Shown piece after piece: positions 52,858 to 61,629 of a DNA stretch of 64,000 bases; position 1 is the first letter of the stretch; each line of letters starts with the position of its first letter. The notes under the pieces are model-generated. The model did not search any database and was not told the DNA's origin. It saw nothing but the letters and a program-made list of their open reading frames with translations. A program made the position numbers and the translations under genes. This DNA is from CAYYKD01 sp964471825 (GTDB taxonomy: Bacteria > Spirochaetota > GWE2-31-10 > CAYYKD01), in contig CAYYKD010000005.1 in NCBI GenBank assembly GCA_964471825.1, positions 62,001 to 126,000 of the forward strand. Direction: 5' to 3'.

Positions 52858-54048
52858 CTATTCGATAATTTCCAATACTGTACCAGCACCAACAGTTCGT
52901 CCACCCTCTCTAATAGCAAATCTAAGATTTTTCTCCATTGCTATAGTAGTGATCAACTCACATGCCAATTCTACTTGATCACCAGGCATAACCATTTCAG
53001 TTCCCTCAGGCAATGTAACAAAACCTGTTACATCTGTTGTTCTAAAGAAAAACTGAGGTCTATAACCGGTAAAGAAGGCTGTGTGTCTTCCACCTTCTTC
53101 TTTTTTAAGAATATATGTTTGTGCCTTGAATTTCTTATGCGGAGTAATAGATCCGATCTTTGCAAGAACCTGTCCTCTAATGATCGCCTTCTTGTCAATA
53201 CCTCTCAATAATAGACCAACATTATCCCCAGCTATACCCTTATCAAGCAACTTATTGAACATCTCAACACCGGTTACTGTAGTTTTTTGAGTAGGTCTAA
53301 TACCAACTAACTCAACTTCATTACCAACATTTATAGTTCCTCTTTCGATTCTACCCGTTGCTACAGTACCTCTACCTGATATTGAGAACACATCCTCAAC
53401 AGGCATTAAGAAATCAAGATTTTCTTGTCTCTCAGGCTCAGGGATGAATGTGTCGACCGCATCAAGTAATTCTTGAATACACTTTGTCTTAGTTACATCA
53501 GCCGGATTATCCATAGCTTCCTTAGCAGATCCCCTAATAACCGGAGTGATATCCCCAGGAAAACCATACTCACTTAAAAGCTCTCTAATATCCATTTCAA
53601 CAATGTCAAGAAGCTCTGCATCATCAACCATATCACACTTGTTCATAAAAACAACAATATATGGAACCTCAACCTGTCTTGCCAAGAGTATATGCTCTCT
53701 TGTTTGCGGCATAGCACCGTCTGTTGCGGCTACTACTAATATCGCACCATCCATCTGAGCAGCACCTGTTATCATGTTCTTAACATAATCGGCGTGTCCC
53801 GGACAATCCACATGCGCATAATGTCTTTTTTCTGTTTCATACTCAACATGTCTGGTATTGATAGTAATACCTCTCGCCTTCTCTTCAGGTGCATTGTCAA
53901 TATCTTCATATTTCAATGCCTTTGTACCCATCTTGCTCGCACTATACATAGTCAATGCAGCTGTCAAGGTTGTTTTACCATGATCAACGTGACCAATAGT
54001 TCCTACATTCACATGCGGCTTATTTCTGTTAAATGTTTCTTTTGCCAT
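52858..54048 (-). CDS. tuf: Elongation factor Tu
   Basis: EF-Tu delivers aminoacyl-tRNA to the ribosome. The 396 residues have G1 GHVDHGKTT, switch II DCPGHADYVKN, G4 NKCD and G5 GSAKEA, and end in GAGTVLEI. The ATG at 54048 has GAGGAG six bases upstream; an ATG two codons earlier lies nearer that site and is less likely. A terminator follows. Confidence 0.98.
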   Translation of the reverse strand: MAKETFNRNKPHVNVGTIGHVDHGKTTLTAALTMYSASKMGTKALKYEDIDNAPEEKARGITINTRHVEYETEKRHYAHVDCPGHADYVKNMITGAAQMDGAILVVAATDGAMPQTREHILLARQVEVPYIVVFMNKCDMVDDAELLDIVEMDIRELLSEYGFPGDITPVIRGSAKEAMDNPADVTKTKCIQELLDAVDTFIPEPERQENLDFLMPVEDVFSISGRGTVATGRIERGTINVGNEVELVGIRPTQKTTVTGVEMFNKLLDKGIAGDNVGLLLRGIDKKAIIRGQVLAKIGSITPHKKFKAQTYILKKEEGGRHTAFFTGYRPQFFFRTTDVTGFVTLPEGTEMVMPGDQVELACELITTIAMEKNLRFAIREGGRTVGAGTVLEIIE

Positions 54049-54083
54049 CTTCATCTCCTCCTAAAAATCACCATTTTTTAAAT

Positions 54084-56410
54084 TTACTTAGCTGTAGAAT
54101 ACTTCTTTACAATTTCATCAGAAATATTTCTTGGCATCTCTTCATAATGATCAAATTGCATTGTGTAGTTAGCACGCCCTTGCGACATTGATCGTAGATC
54201 TGTAGAATAACCAAACATATTTGCTAATGGAATTTTTGCTTTAATAATTTTTGCCCCTAACTTGTCCTCCATTTTTTCAACTCGACCTCGTTTTGAGCTT
54301 ATGTTACCCATTATATCACCCATATAATCATCAGGTGTTACAACTTCAACATCCATAACAGGTTCAAGCAAAATTGGAGTTGCTTTTTTCATTCCTTCCT
54401 TAAAAGCCTGAATTGCACATATCTTAAATGCCATTTCAGATGAATCGACATCGTGATATGAACCATCATAAAGAATCGCCTTGAAATCAACAACTGGATA
54501 TCCAGCCAATACACCTGATTGCATAGCCTCTTCAAGCCCCTTTTGAACAGCAGGAATAAATTCTTTTGGAATCTTACCACCTACAACTTTATTTTCGAAA
54601 ATAAACCCTGTTCCAGGCGGTACGGCTTCAAACTTAATCAGAACATGACCATATTGACCATGTCCGCCTGATTGTTTTGCATATTTGTGATTAATATCAC
54701 AACTACCCTTTATTGTTTCTCTATACGCAANNNNNNNNNNGCGCTGCGGGTGACTTGAAGTCACATTGTTTGCAAATAATTTTCCCCATCTCTTTCTCCT
54801 CTATTGTTTATACCCGACCCGAAAGTGCATGTTTTTCGGAATGATGCACATATCCGATATCCATTTATCTACGGCAAAATTACCAAAAGATAAATACACG
54901 TCCACGATCAGATCAAAATAGAATTTTTGTGATTAATATCACAACTACCCTTTATTGTTTCTCTATACGCAACCTGAGGTGCACCAACATTTGCTGCAAC
55001 TTTAAATTCCCTAAATATTCTATCTACAATAATCTCTAGATGTAGCTCGCCCATTCCACTGATAATAGTTTGTCCAGTCTCAGCATCTACCCTAACTCTA
55101 AATGTTGGATCTTCTTCTGACAACTTATCTAAGGCATTAATTAACTTATCATTATCTCCCTTAGACTTTGGCTCTATAGCAACAGAAATAACCGGCTCAG
55201 GAAAAACCATAGACTCTAATATTACCGGAAATTTATCATCACATAGCGTATCTCCGGTTGTAGTATACTTCAAACCAACCGCAGCTGCAATATCACCGGC
55301 ACAAACATCAGTAATTTCCTCTCTTTTGTTTGCATGCATCTGTAACAAACGACCAACCCTTTCTTTTTTATCTCTTGTAGCATTCATAACATAACTACCG
55401 GCTGATAATACCCCTGAATAAACTCTAAAAAAAGTAAGCTTTCCAACATAAGGATCTGTCATGATCTTAAACGCCAATGCTGAGAACGGTTGATCATCCC
55501 CGGAAACCCTTTCTATAGTCTCGCCATCTTCAGGCCTAATACCCTTAATATGCGGAACATCTAATGGAGATGGCATATAAGCCACAACTGCATCTAACAA
55601 GAACTGCACAGCTTTATTTTTGAATGACGAGCCGCATAACATAGGAAATAATTTAACATCACAAGCGGCCTTTCTCAAACCTCTTTTTATCTCTTCTATT
55701 GTTAGCTCTTCACCCTCAAGGTATTTTTCCATTAAATCTTCATTGAAATCACAAACACTCTCTACCATTTCAGCACGATATTTCTTTGCTTTCTCAAGAA
55801 GTTCAGCCGGAACATCAACTATTTCAAAGTTAACTAACTCTTGAACATCTGTATAAATCCTAGCCTTCATTTCAATTAAATCAACTACACCCTTAAAACC
55901 ATCTTCAGATCCGATAGGTATAACAATTGGCACAGCATTCGCACCGAGTTTTGACCTGCACTGATCAACAACCGAGTAAAAATCACCACCCAATCTATCC
56001 ATCTTATTTACAAATATCAACCTTGGAACATGATACTTATTAGCCTGTCTCCACACTGTCTCTGACTGAGGTTGAACCCCGCCAACAGCACAGAATACAC
56101 CAACTGCACTATCAAGAACTCTCAATGATCGTTCAACTTCTACTGTAAAATCCACATGCCCAGGAGTATCAATTATATTAATCCTGGTATCATTCCAAGC
56201 ACAAGTTGTAGCAGCTGAAGTGATTGTAATTCCCCGCTCTTTTTCCTGCTCCATCCAATCCATTGTAGCAGCACCATCATGAACCTCACCAATCTTATGA
56301 GAAACACCTGTGTAAAACAATATCCGCTCTGTTGTGGTTGTTTTACCCGCGTCTATGTGCGCCATTATTCCTATATTTCTTGTTTTTTCAAGTGAATATT
56401 TCCTAGCCAT
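54084..56410 (-). CDS. fusA: Elongation factor G, interrupted by a scaffold gap
   Basis: EF-G drives translocation. The N-terminal 495 residues (54926-56410) have G1 AHIDAGKTTTTERIL, DTPGHVDFTVEVERSLRVL and NKMDRLGGDF. The C-terminal 199 residues (54084-54680) begin YAKQSGGHGQYGHVLIKFEA and cover domains IV-V. Both sides share 15 residues (AYRETIKGSCDINHK) because a 47-bp overlap was left unmerged around the gap. Joined, the product is 694 residues, the normal length. The intervening 185 bases are foreign. The gene is therefore intact in the organism but broken in this assembly. Confidence 0.93.
54684..54972. other. Unmerged contig overlap with chimeric insert in fusA
   Basis: A 47-bp segment is repeated exactly at 54684-54730 and 54926-54972, with ten Ns (54731-54740) and 185 unrelated bases (54741-54925) in between. 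The insert, on the minus strand, ends in a ribosome site and a start MGKIICKQCDFK..., a piece of some other gene. It should be removed to restore fusA. Confidence 0.9.
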
Positions 56411-56424
56411 TTATTAATCCTTTT

Positions 56425-56895
56425 TTACCATCTAAAATGACTGAAAGCCTTGTTAGCTTCTGCCATCTTATGCGTATCTTCTTTTCTCTTAAAAGATGTT
56501 CCTGTACTATTATATGCATCTAACAACTCATTAGAAAGTTTTAAAGTCATTGTTTTTTCCGACCTTTTTCTTGAGAATGTTATTAACCATCTCATTGCAA
56601 GTGCATTTCTTCTATACTCAGGAACTTCAATAGGAACCTGATAAGTAGCACCACCAACTCTTCTTGATTTAACCTCTACTACAGGCTTAACATTATCAAG
56701 AGCTTTTTCAAAAACAACCCTAGGATCTTCGCCCGTTTTTTCAGCCAACCTATCAAGAACACCATACATTATAGATCTTGCTACTGACTTTTTACCATCA
56801 TACATCATCGTATTTATAAACTTTGTAATTACCTTGCTTCCATACTTTTCATCCGGCAAAACATCTCGTCTTTGCGAACCTCTATCTCTAGACAT
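56425..56895 (-). CDS. rpsG: Ribosomal protein uS7
   Basis: This 156-residue head-assembly initiator binds the E-site region. It has KFINTMMYDGKKSVARSIMY, VKSRRVGGATYQVPIEVPEY and the C-terminal DTHKMAEANKAFSHFRW. The tip is standard. Confidence 0.98.
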   Translation of the reverse strand: MSRDRGSQRRDVLPDEKYGSKVITKFINTMMYDGKKSVARSIMYGVLDRLAEKTGEDPRVVFEKALDNVKPVVEVKSRRVGGATYQVPIEVPEYRRNALAMRWLITFSRKRSEKTMTLKLSNELLDAYNSTGTSFKRKEDTHKMAEANKAFSHFRW

Positions 56896-56905
56896 ACTTC
56901 ACTCC

Positions 56906-57280
56906 TTATGCTTTAGGCTTCTTAGCACCATACTTCGATCTACTTCTTTTTCTATCGGCAACACCCAATGTGTCTAATGCACCACGAACAACGTGATATC
57001 TAACACCCGGTAAATCCTTTACTCTTCCACCCCTTATCAAAACAACAGAGTGTTCCTGTAGGTTATGCCCAACACCAGGTATATACGATGTAACTTCAAA
57101 ACCAGAAGTTAATCTTACCCTACAAGCTTTTCTTAAAGCTGAATTTGGCTTCTTTGGCGTAAGAGTCATTACCCTTGTACAAACTCCTCTTCTCTGAGGA
57201 CACGATTTTAAAGCAGGAGACTTAGTTTTAGATGTAACTTTTTTCCTACCCTTTCTTATCAATTGATTAATTGTCGGCAT
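56906..57280 (-). CDS. rpsL: Ribosomal protein uS12
   Basis: This 124-residue decoding-centre protein has MPTINQLIRKGRKKVTSKTK and the loops TPKKPNSALRK and RVKDLPGVRYHVVRG. The lysines at the positions equivalent to K43 and K88 are the streptomycin-sensitive type. It is the first gene of the str operon, 104 bases after rpoC. Confidence 0.98.
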   Translation of the reverse strand: MPTINQLIRKGRKKVTSKTKSPALKSCPQRRGVCTRVMTLTPKKPNSALRKACRVRLTSGFEVTSYIPGVGHNLQEHSVVLIRGGRVKDLPGVRYHVVRGALDTLGVADRKRSRSKYGAKKPKA

Positions 57281-57332
57281 TTTATATTCTCCATTATATT
57301 ATTTAAAAATCCATTAAAAAAAACTGTAAACC

Positions 57333-57361
57333 TCTTTATCAAAATAAACCGATTATGTCAA
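57333..57361 (-). promoter_or_regulatory. Putative promoter of the rpsL-rpsG-fusA-tuf operon
   Basis: TTGACA (57361-57356) and TAAAGA (57338-57333) are separated by 17 bases in the 104-base gap after rpoC. The -35 is perfect and the -10 weak (GATAAA with a shorter spacer is an alternative). Confidence 0.5.
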
Positions 57362-57384
57362 GAGTTTTTTTAAAACCATAACCA

Positions 57385-60300
57385 TCAACCTATTTTATCA
57401 AAATCACTATCTGCAATAATTGCATTCTCACCTACAAGCTTCTCTTTCTCTTCCCTAATTTTTGTTAGTGAAGCTTCGATATCCTCCATTTTATCATCAT
57501 AGACCTTGATATTCCTATAGTGCTTGATTCCGGTACCCGCCGGAATAAGATGACCAATTATAACATTTTCCTTTAGACCATTCAACCGGTCTGTCATCCC
57601 CTTAATAGCGGCATTGGTTAATACCTTTGTTGTTTCCTGGAAAGAAGACGCACTTAAGAATGAGTCTATTTGCAGCGATGCCTTTGTTATACCTAGTAGA
57701 ACCGGTTTTGCGATAGCCGGTTGCCCACCCTCTGCAATTACCCGTTTATTCTCTTCAAGGAAATTTGATCTATCAACATGCTGTCCAAGTATAAAAAAAG
57801 TATCGCCAACATCAGATATTTCGACCTTTTTCATCATCTGTCGAATTATAACACCTATATGTTTGTCACTTATATTTACACCCTGTAGTCTATAAACTCC
57901 TTGAATCTCGTTCATTATAAATGTTTGAAGTCTATTCTCACCCAAAACTTGAAGAATGTCATGCGGATTAATTGGACCTTCAGATATTTTATCTCCAGCC
58001 TTAATCATATCGCCATCTCTAACAAGTAAATAGTACCCAGATGGCACTAAATGCTTGAATTCAGTTCCAAACTGATCTTCTACAACGATAACATCCTTAC
58101 CTTTAACCTTACCTTTAAACCTTACAATTCCACTAACTTTAGAAAGTATTGAGAATTCCTTAGGTTTTCTTGCCTCAAACAACTCAGCAACTCTTGGAAG
58201 ACCACCTGTAATATCGGCAACCTTTGATGTTTTAGTAATAATCTTTGCTATAGTGTCTCCGGCATTGATTAAATCTCCATCTTTTATGTTTAAATATGCA
58301 CCACCAGGTAATAAATATTTAGCAACTACAACACCATTCTCATCTTCAACATCGATTCTTGGCTGTAAAGACTCAGGAAAGTTATCAGATACTCTTAACT
58401 TCTGTGTACTTGTAGTTTCATCGACCTCTTCTTTTATCGTTACACCTATCTTTAAATCACCAAACTTAACCTTACCCTTAACCTCAGTAATAATAGGCTG
58501 TACAAACGGGTCAAATTGAAGAACTATATCTTGTGCCTCTACCATTTCATAGTCTTTCTTTAAGAGTAGAGAACCCGGTGTAACTTCAACCTCTGTTGCC
58601 TGAGTCACAATATACAAATTATTATCAATAATTTTTGCAATTCCGACTTCACTACTCAAAATCTCTTTTCCTTGCGGATCAAAGAATAGAGGTTTAGTCA
58701 CAACTACCTTCTCACCATCATTTATTATTAACTTACATCCCTTAATATCAAAATGGTGATTTACTCTACTTGCATACAAATAACCCTTACGAGCAAACAA
58801 TCGATTGCCATCTTTCTCAATAATAGACCCCTTTGGCGGCTCTATCAAGACCTTGTAGTTAAATTTTAGGGTGTTTTCTTTTACAGAACCTGTTGCTGCT
58901 CCACCAATATGGAATGTTCTCATCGTTAACTGTGTTCCCGGTTGACCTATAGACTGAGCTGCAATAATACCTACTGCCTCACCAATCTCAACTGTTCTAT
59001 TAGTTGCTAAGTTTCTACCATAACATTTAACGCAGACACCCCTCCTTGATTCACAAGTTAAAACAGTTCGTATTTTAACCTTCTCAATAATAAGAGTCTC
59101 AACCCTCTCTGCTAACTCCTCAGTTATTAACTCATTGGCACTTACAATAATGTCGCCAGTTATAGGATCTCGAATATCTTCAGCTGAATACCTACCAATA
59201 ATTCTGTCGCTTAATGACTCAATAACATCATCACCATCTTTAATAGCGACCATATCAAGACCATTTATAGTTCCACAATCAACTTCATTTACGACTACAT
59301 CCTGAGCTATATCAACCAGCCTTCTTGTCAGGTAACCGGCATCAGCAGTCTTTAACGCCGTATCTGCAAGACCCTTTCTAGCACCATTCGTAGATATATA
59401 GAATTCAATTACAGACAACCCTTCTTTAAAGTTAGACTTGATCGGTAACTCAATAATATCTCCACCCGGCTTAGTCATCAAACCCCGCATACCGGCAAGC
59501 TGTCTGATCTGTGTTGTTGACCCTCTTGCTCCTGAGTCCGCCATCATATAGACAGGATTAAAACCGCCCTTATCCTTCTTAAGTGTTTCTATCAATGAAT
59601 TTGAAATATCATTAGTAGCTCTTTTCCAGATATCCTGAATTTTGTTATATCGTTCTTCTGCGGATATTATACCATCTCTGTACTCTTTATATATCTTATC
59701 TGCTTTGATCTGCGCCTTTTCAACAATCTCTTTTTTGTTGTCCGGCACAATAATATCTTCCATACCTATAGTTGCACCAAAAACCATCGCATATTTAAAT
59801 CCGATGTCTTTTATTGCATCAAGCATTTTTACAGTTATAGCTGTACCTTTTTTCTTATAAATCTCCCCAATTATCTTACTTACCCGTTTATCATTTAATG
59901 GTTCATTTATAAAATCAACACCCTCAGGTAAAGAATCATTAAAAATTACCCTGCCAGGACTTGTTTCAACATATTTTCCATCCAGTTTGACCGTAACCTT
60001 AGCTTGAGGATGAACTGCACCGGTAAAATAAGCAAACATTACCTCATTCTTATCTTTGAAGAACTTGCCTTGCCCCTTCACCCCATCCTGAATTCTTGTT
60101 AGATAATTTATACCTAATATCATATCCTGAGATGGTCCTACAATCGGATTACCATTTGCAGGGTCTAGAAGGTTCTTTGATGATAACATTAATACCCAAC
60201 ATTCTGTTTGTGCCTCTACAGATAAAGGAACATGGACAGCCATCTGGTCTCCATCAAAATCCGCATTAAACGCCTTACATACTAAAGGATGCAACCTTAT

Positions 60301-61605
60301 CGCCTTACCCTCTACAAGCTTTGGCTCAAACGCCTGAATACCTAGCCTATGAAGTGTTGGAGCTCTATTTAATAGCACAGGGTGTTCGGCTACAACTTCC
60401 TCAAGAACATGGAATACAATCGGTTCTTGTGCCTCAATAACCTGCTTTGCCTTCTTAATATTAAAAACATGCTCTCTTTCAACTAATTTCTGCATAACAA
60501 ATGGCTTGAATAATTCTAAAGCCATATTTACAGGCAAACCACATTGATGCATTTTAAGATCCGGACCAACTACAATAACACTTCTTCCGGAATAATCTAC
60601 CCGTTTTCCAAGTAGATTCTGTCTAAAACGCCCCTGTTTACCTTTAAGTAAATCGGATAGCGATTTTAATGGTCTCTGTGATGATCCCTTTACAACCTTT
60701 CGTTTTTTAGAATTATCAAAAAGTGCATCTACCGCTTCCTGGAGCATTCTCTTTTCATTTCGGATTATAATACCCGGAGCATTTAACTCCATCAATCTTT
60801 TTAATCTATTATTTCTATTGATAACCCTTCTGTAAAGATCATTTAAATCACTTGTTGCAAATCTACCGCCATCTAACTGAACCATAGGTCGAAGATCAGG
60901 TGGAATTACAGGAACAACATTCATCATCATCCATTCGGGATTATTTTTTGAAACACGAAAATCCTCAAGAATTTCAATTCGTTTTAATAGACGCTTATCC
61001 TTAGCCTTATCTTTTTCAAGCATCCTTGACCGTAAAAGGGTAACTTCTCTTTTTAAATCAAGATTTTCAAGCATCTGAGAAATTGCCTCAGCTCCCGTTC
61101 CCGCTTGAAAAGCAGTACCATATCGTTCTTTTAGGTCAAAATAATCTTCCTCTGCAAGAATTTGCTTTTCTTTTAAATCAGTATCACCCGGGTCAGTAAC
61201 AAGATATTTTTCAAAGTACAATATAGATCTTAATGCCGTAACCGGGATGTCAAGTAATAGACCGATTCTAGAAGGTACAGAACGATAAAACCAGATATGG
61301 GCTACCGGGCTTGCCAACTCTATATGTCCCATCCGCTCTCTTCTAACCTTAAAGCTGGTAACTTCGACTCCACATCTGTCGCATATTACACCTTTATATC
61401 TCATTGACTTGAACTTACCGCAGTAACATTCCCATTCTTTAGTTGTACCAAAAATCCTCTCGCAAAAAAGACCTTCCTTCTCAGGCCTAAGTGTCCTATA
61501 GTTTATGGTTTCTGGCTTTTTTACCTCACCATATGACATTGATCTTATCACTTCGTCCGAGGCTATTTTAATTGAAATTGAATCAAAATCCGTTACATCC
61601 CTCAT
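57385..61605 (-). CDS. rpoC: DNA-directed RNA polymerase beta' subunit
   Basis: The 1406-residue catalytic subunit has the N-terminal zinc site CYCGKFKSMRYKGVICDRCG. The Mg-binding loop is AFNADFDGDQMAVHVPLS (three Asp). The trigger loop region contains GEAVGIIAAQSIGQPGTQLT and MRTFHIGG. The second zinc site is CESRRGVCVKCYG. Length is typical of spirochaete and Gram-positive forms without the large gammaproteobacterial insertion; I infer that from size only. It lies 24 bases after rpoB. Confidence 0.98.
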   Translation of the reverse strand: MRDVTDFDSISIKIASDEVIRSMSYGEVKKPETINYRTLRPEKEGLFCERIFGTTKEWECYCGKFKSMRYKGVICDRCGVEVTSFKVRRERMGHIELASPVAHIWFYRSVPSRIGLLLDIPVTALRSILYFEKYLVTDPGDTDLKEKQILAEEDYFDLKERYGTAFQAGTGAEAISQMLENLDLKREVTLLRSRMLEKDKAKDKRLLKRIEILEDFRVSKNNPEWMMMNVVPVIPPDLRPMVQLDGGRFATSDLNDLYRRVINRNNRLKRLMELNAPGIIIRNEKRMLQEAVDALFDNSKKRKVVKGSSQRPLKSLSDLLKGKQGRFRQNLLGKRVDYSGRSVIVVGPDLKMHQCGLPVNMALELFKPFVMQKLVEREHVFNIKKAKQVIEAQEPIVFHVLEEVVAEHPVLLNRAPTLHRLGIQAFEPKLVEGKAIRLHPLVCKAFNADFDGDQMAVHVPLSVEAQTECWVLMLSSKNLLDPANGNPIVGPSQDMILGINYLTRIQDGVKGQGKFFKDKNEVMFAYFTGAVHPQAKVTVKLDGKYVETSPGRVIFNDSLPEGVDFINEPLNDKRVSKIIGEIYKKKGTAITVKMLDAIKDIGFKYAMVFGATIGMEDIIVPDNKKEIVEKAQIKADKIYKEYRDGIISAEERYNKIQDIWKRATNDISNSLIETLKKDKGGFNPVYMMADSGARGSTTQIRQLAGMRGLMTKPGGDIIELPIKSNFKEGLSVIEFYISTNGARKGLADTALKTADAGYLTRRLVDIAQDVVVNEVDCGTINGLDMVAIKDGDDVIESLSDRIIGRYSAEDIRDPITGDIIVSANELITEELAERVETLIIEKVKIRTVLTCESRRGVCVKCYGRNLATNRTVEIGEAVGIIAAQSIGQPGTQLTMRTFHIGGAATGSVKENTLKFNYKVLIEPPKGSIIEKDGNRLFARKGYLYASRVNHHFDIKGCKLIINDGEKVVVTKPLFFDPQGKEILSSEVGIAKIIDNNLYIVTQATEVEVTPGSLLLKKDYEMVEAQDIVLQFDPFVQPIITEVKGKVKFGDLKIGVTIKEEVDETTSTQKLRVSDNFPESLQPRIDVEDENGVVVAKYLLPGGAYLNIKDGDLINAGDTIAKIITKTSKVADITGGLPRVAELFEARKPKEFSILSKVSGIVRFKGKVKGKDVIVVEDQFGTEFKHLVPSGYYLLVRDGDMIKAGDKISEGPINPHDILQVLGENRLQTFIMNEIQGVYRLQGVNISDKHIGVIIRQMMKKVEISDVGDTFFILGQHVDRSNFLEENKRVIAEGGQPAIAKPVLLGITKASLQIDSFLSASSFQETTKVLTNAAIKGMTDRLNGLKENVIIGHLIPAGTGIKHYRNIKVYDDKMEDIEASLTKIREEKEKLVGENAIIADSDFDKIG

Positions 61606-61629
61606 TAATAACTCCTTAAATAGGACAAA

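Noticed and set aside
54084..54764. Open frame starting MTSSHPQR before the gap and running into EF-G domains IV-V
   Set aside because: The start lies in the alien contig end and the frame crosses the Ns; only the part after the gap is real fusA.
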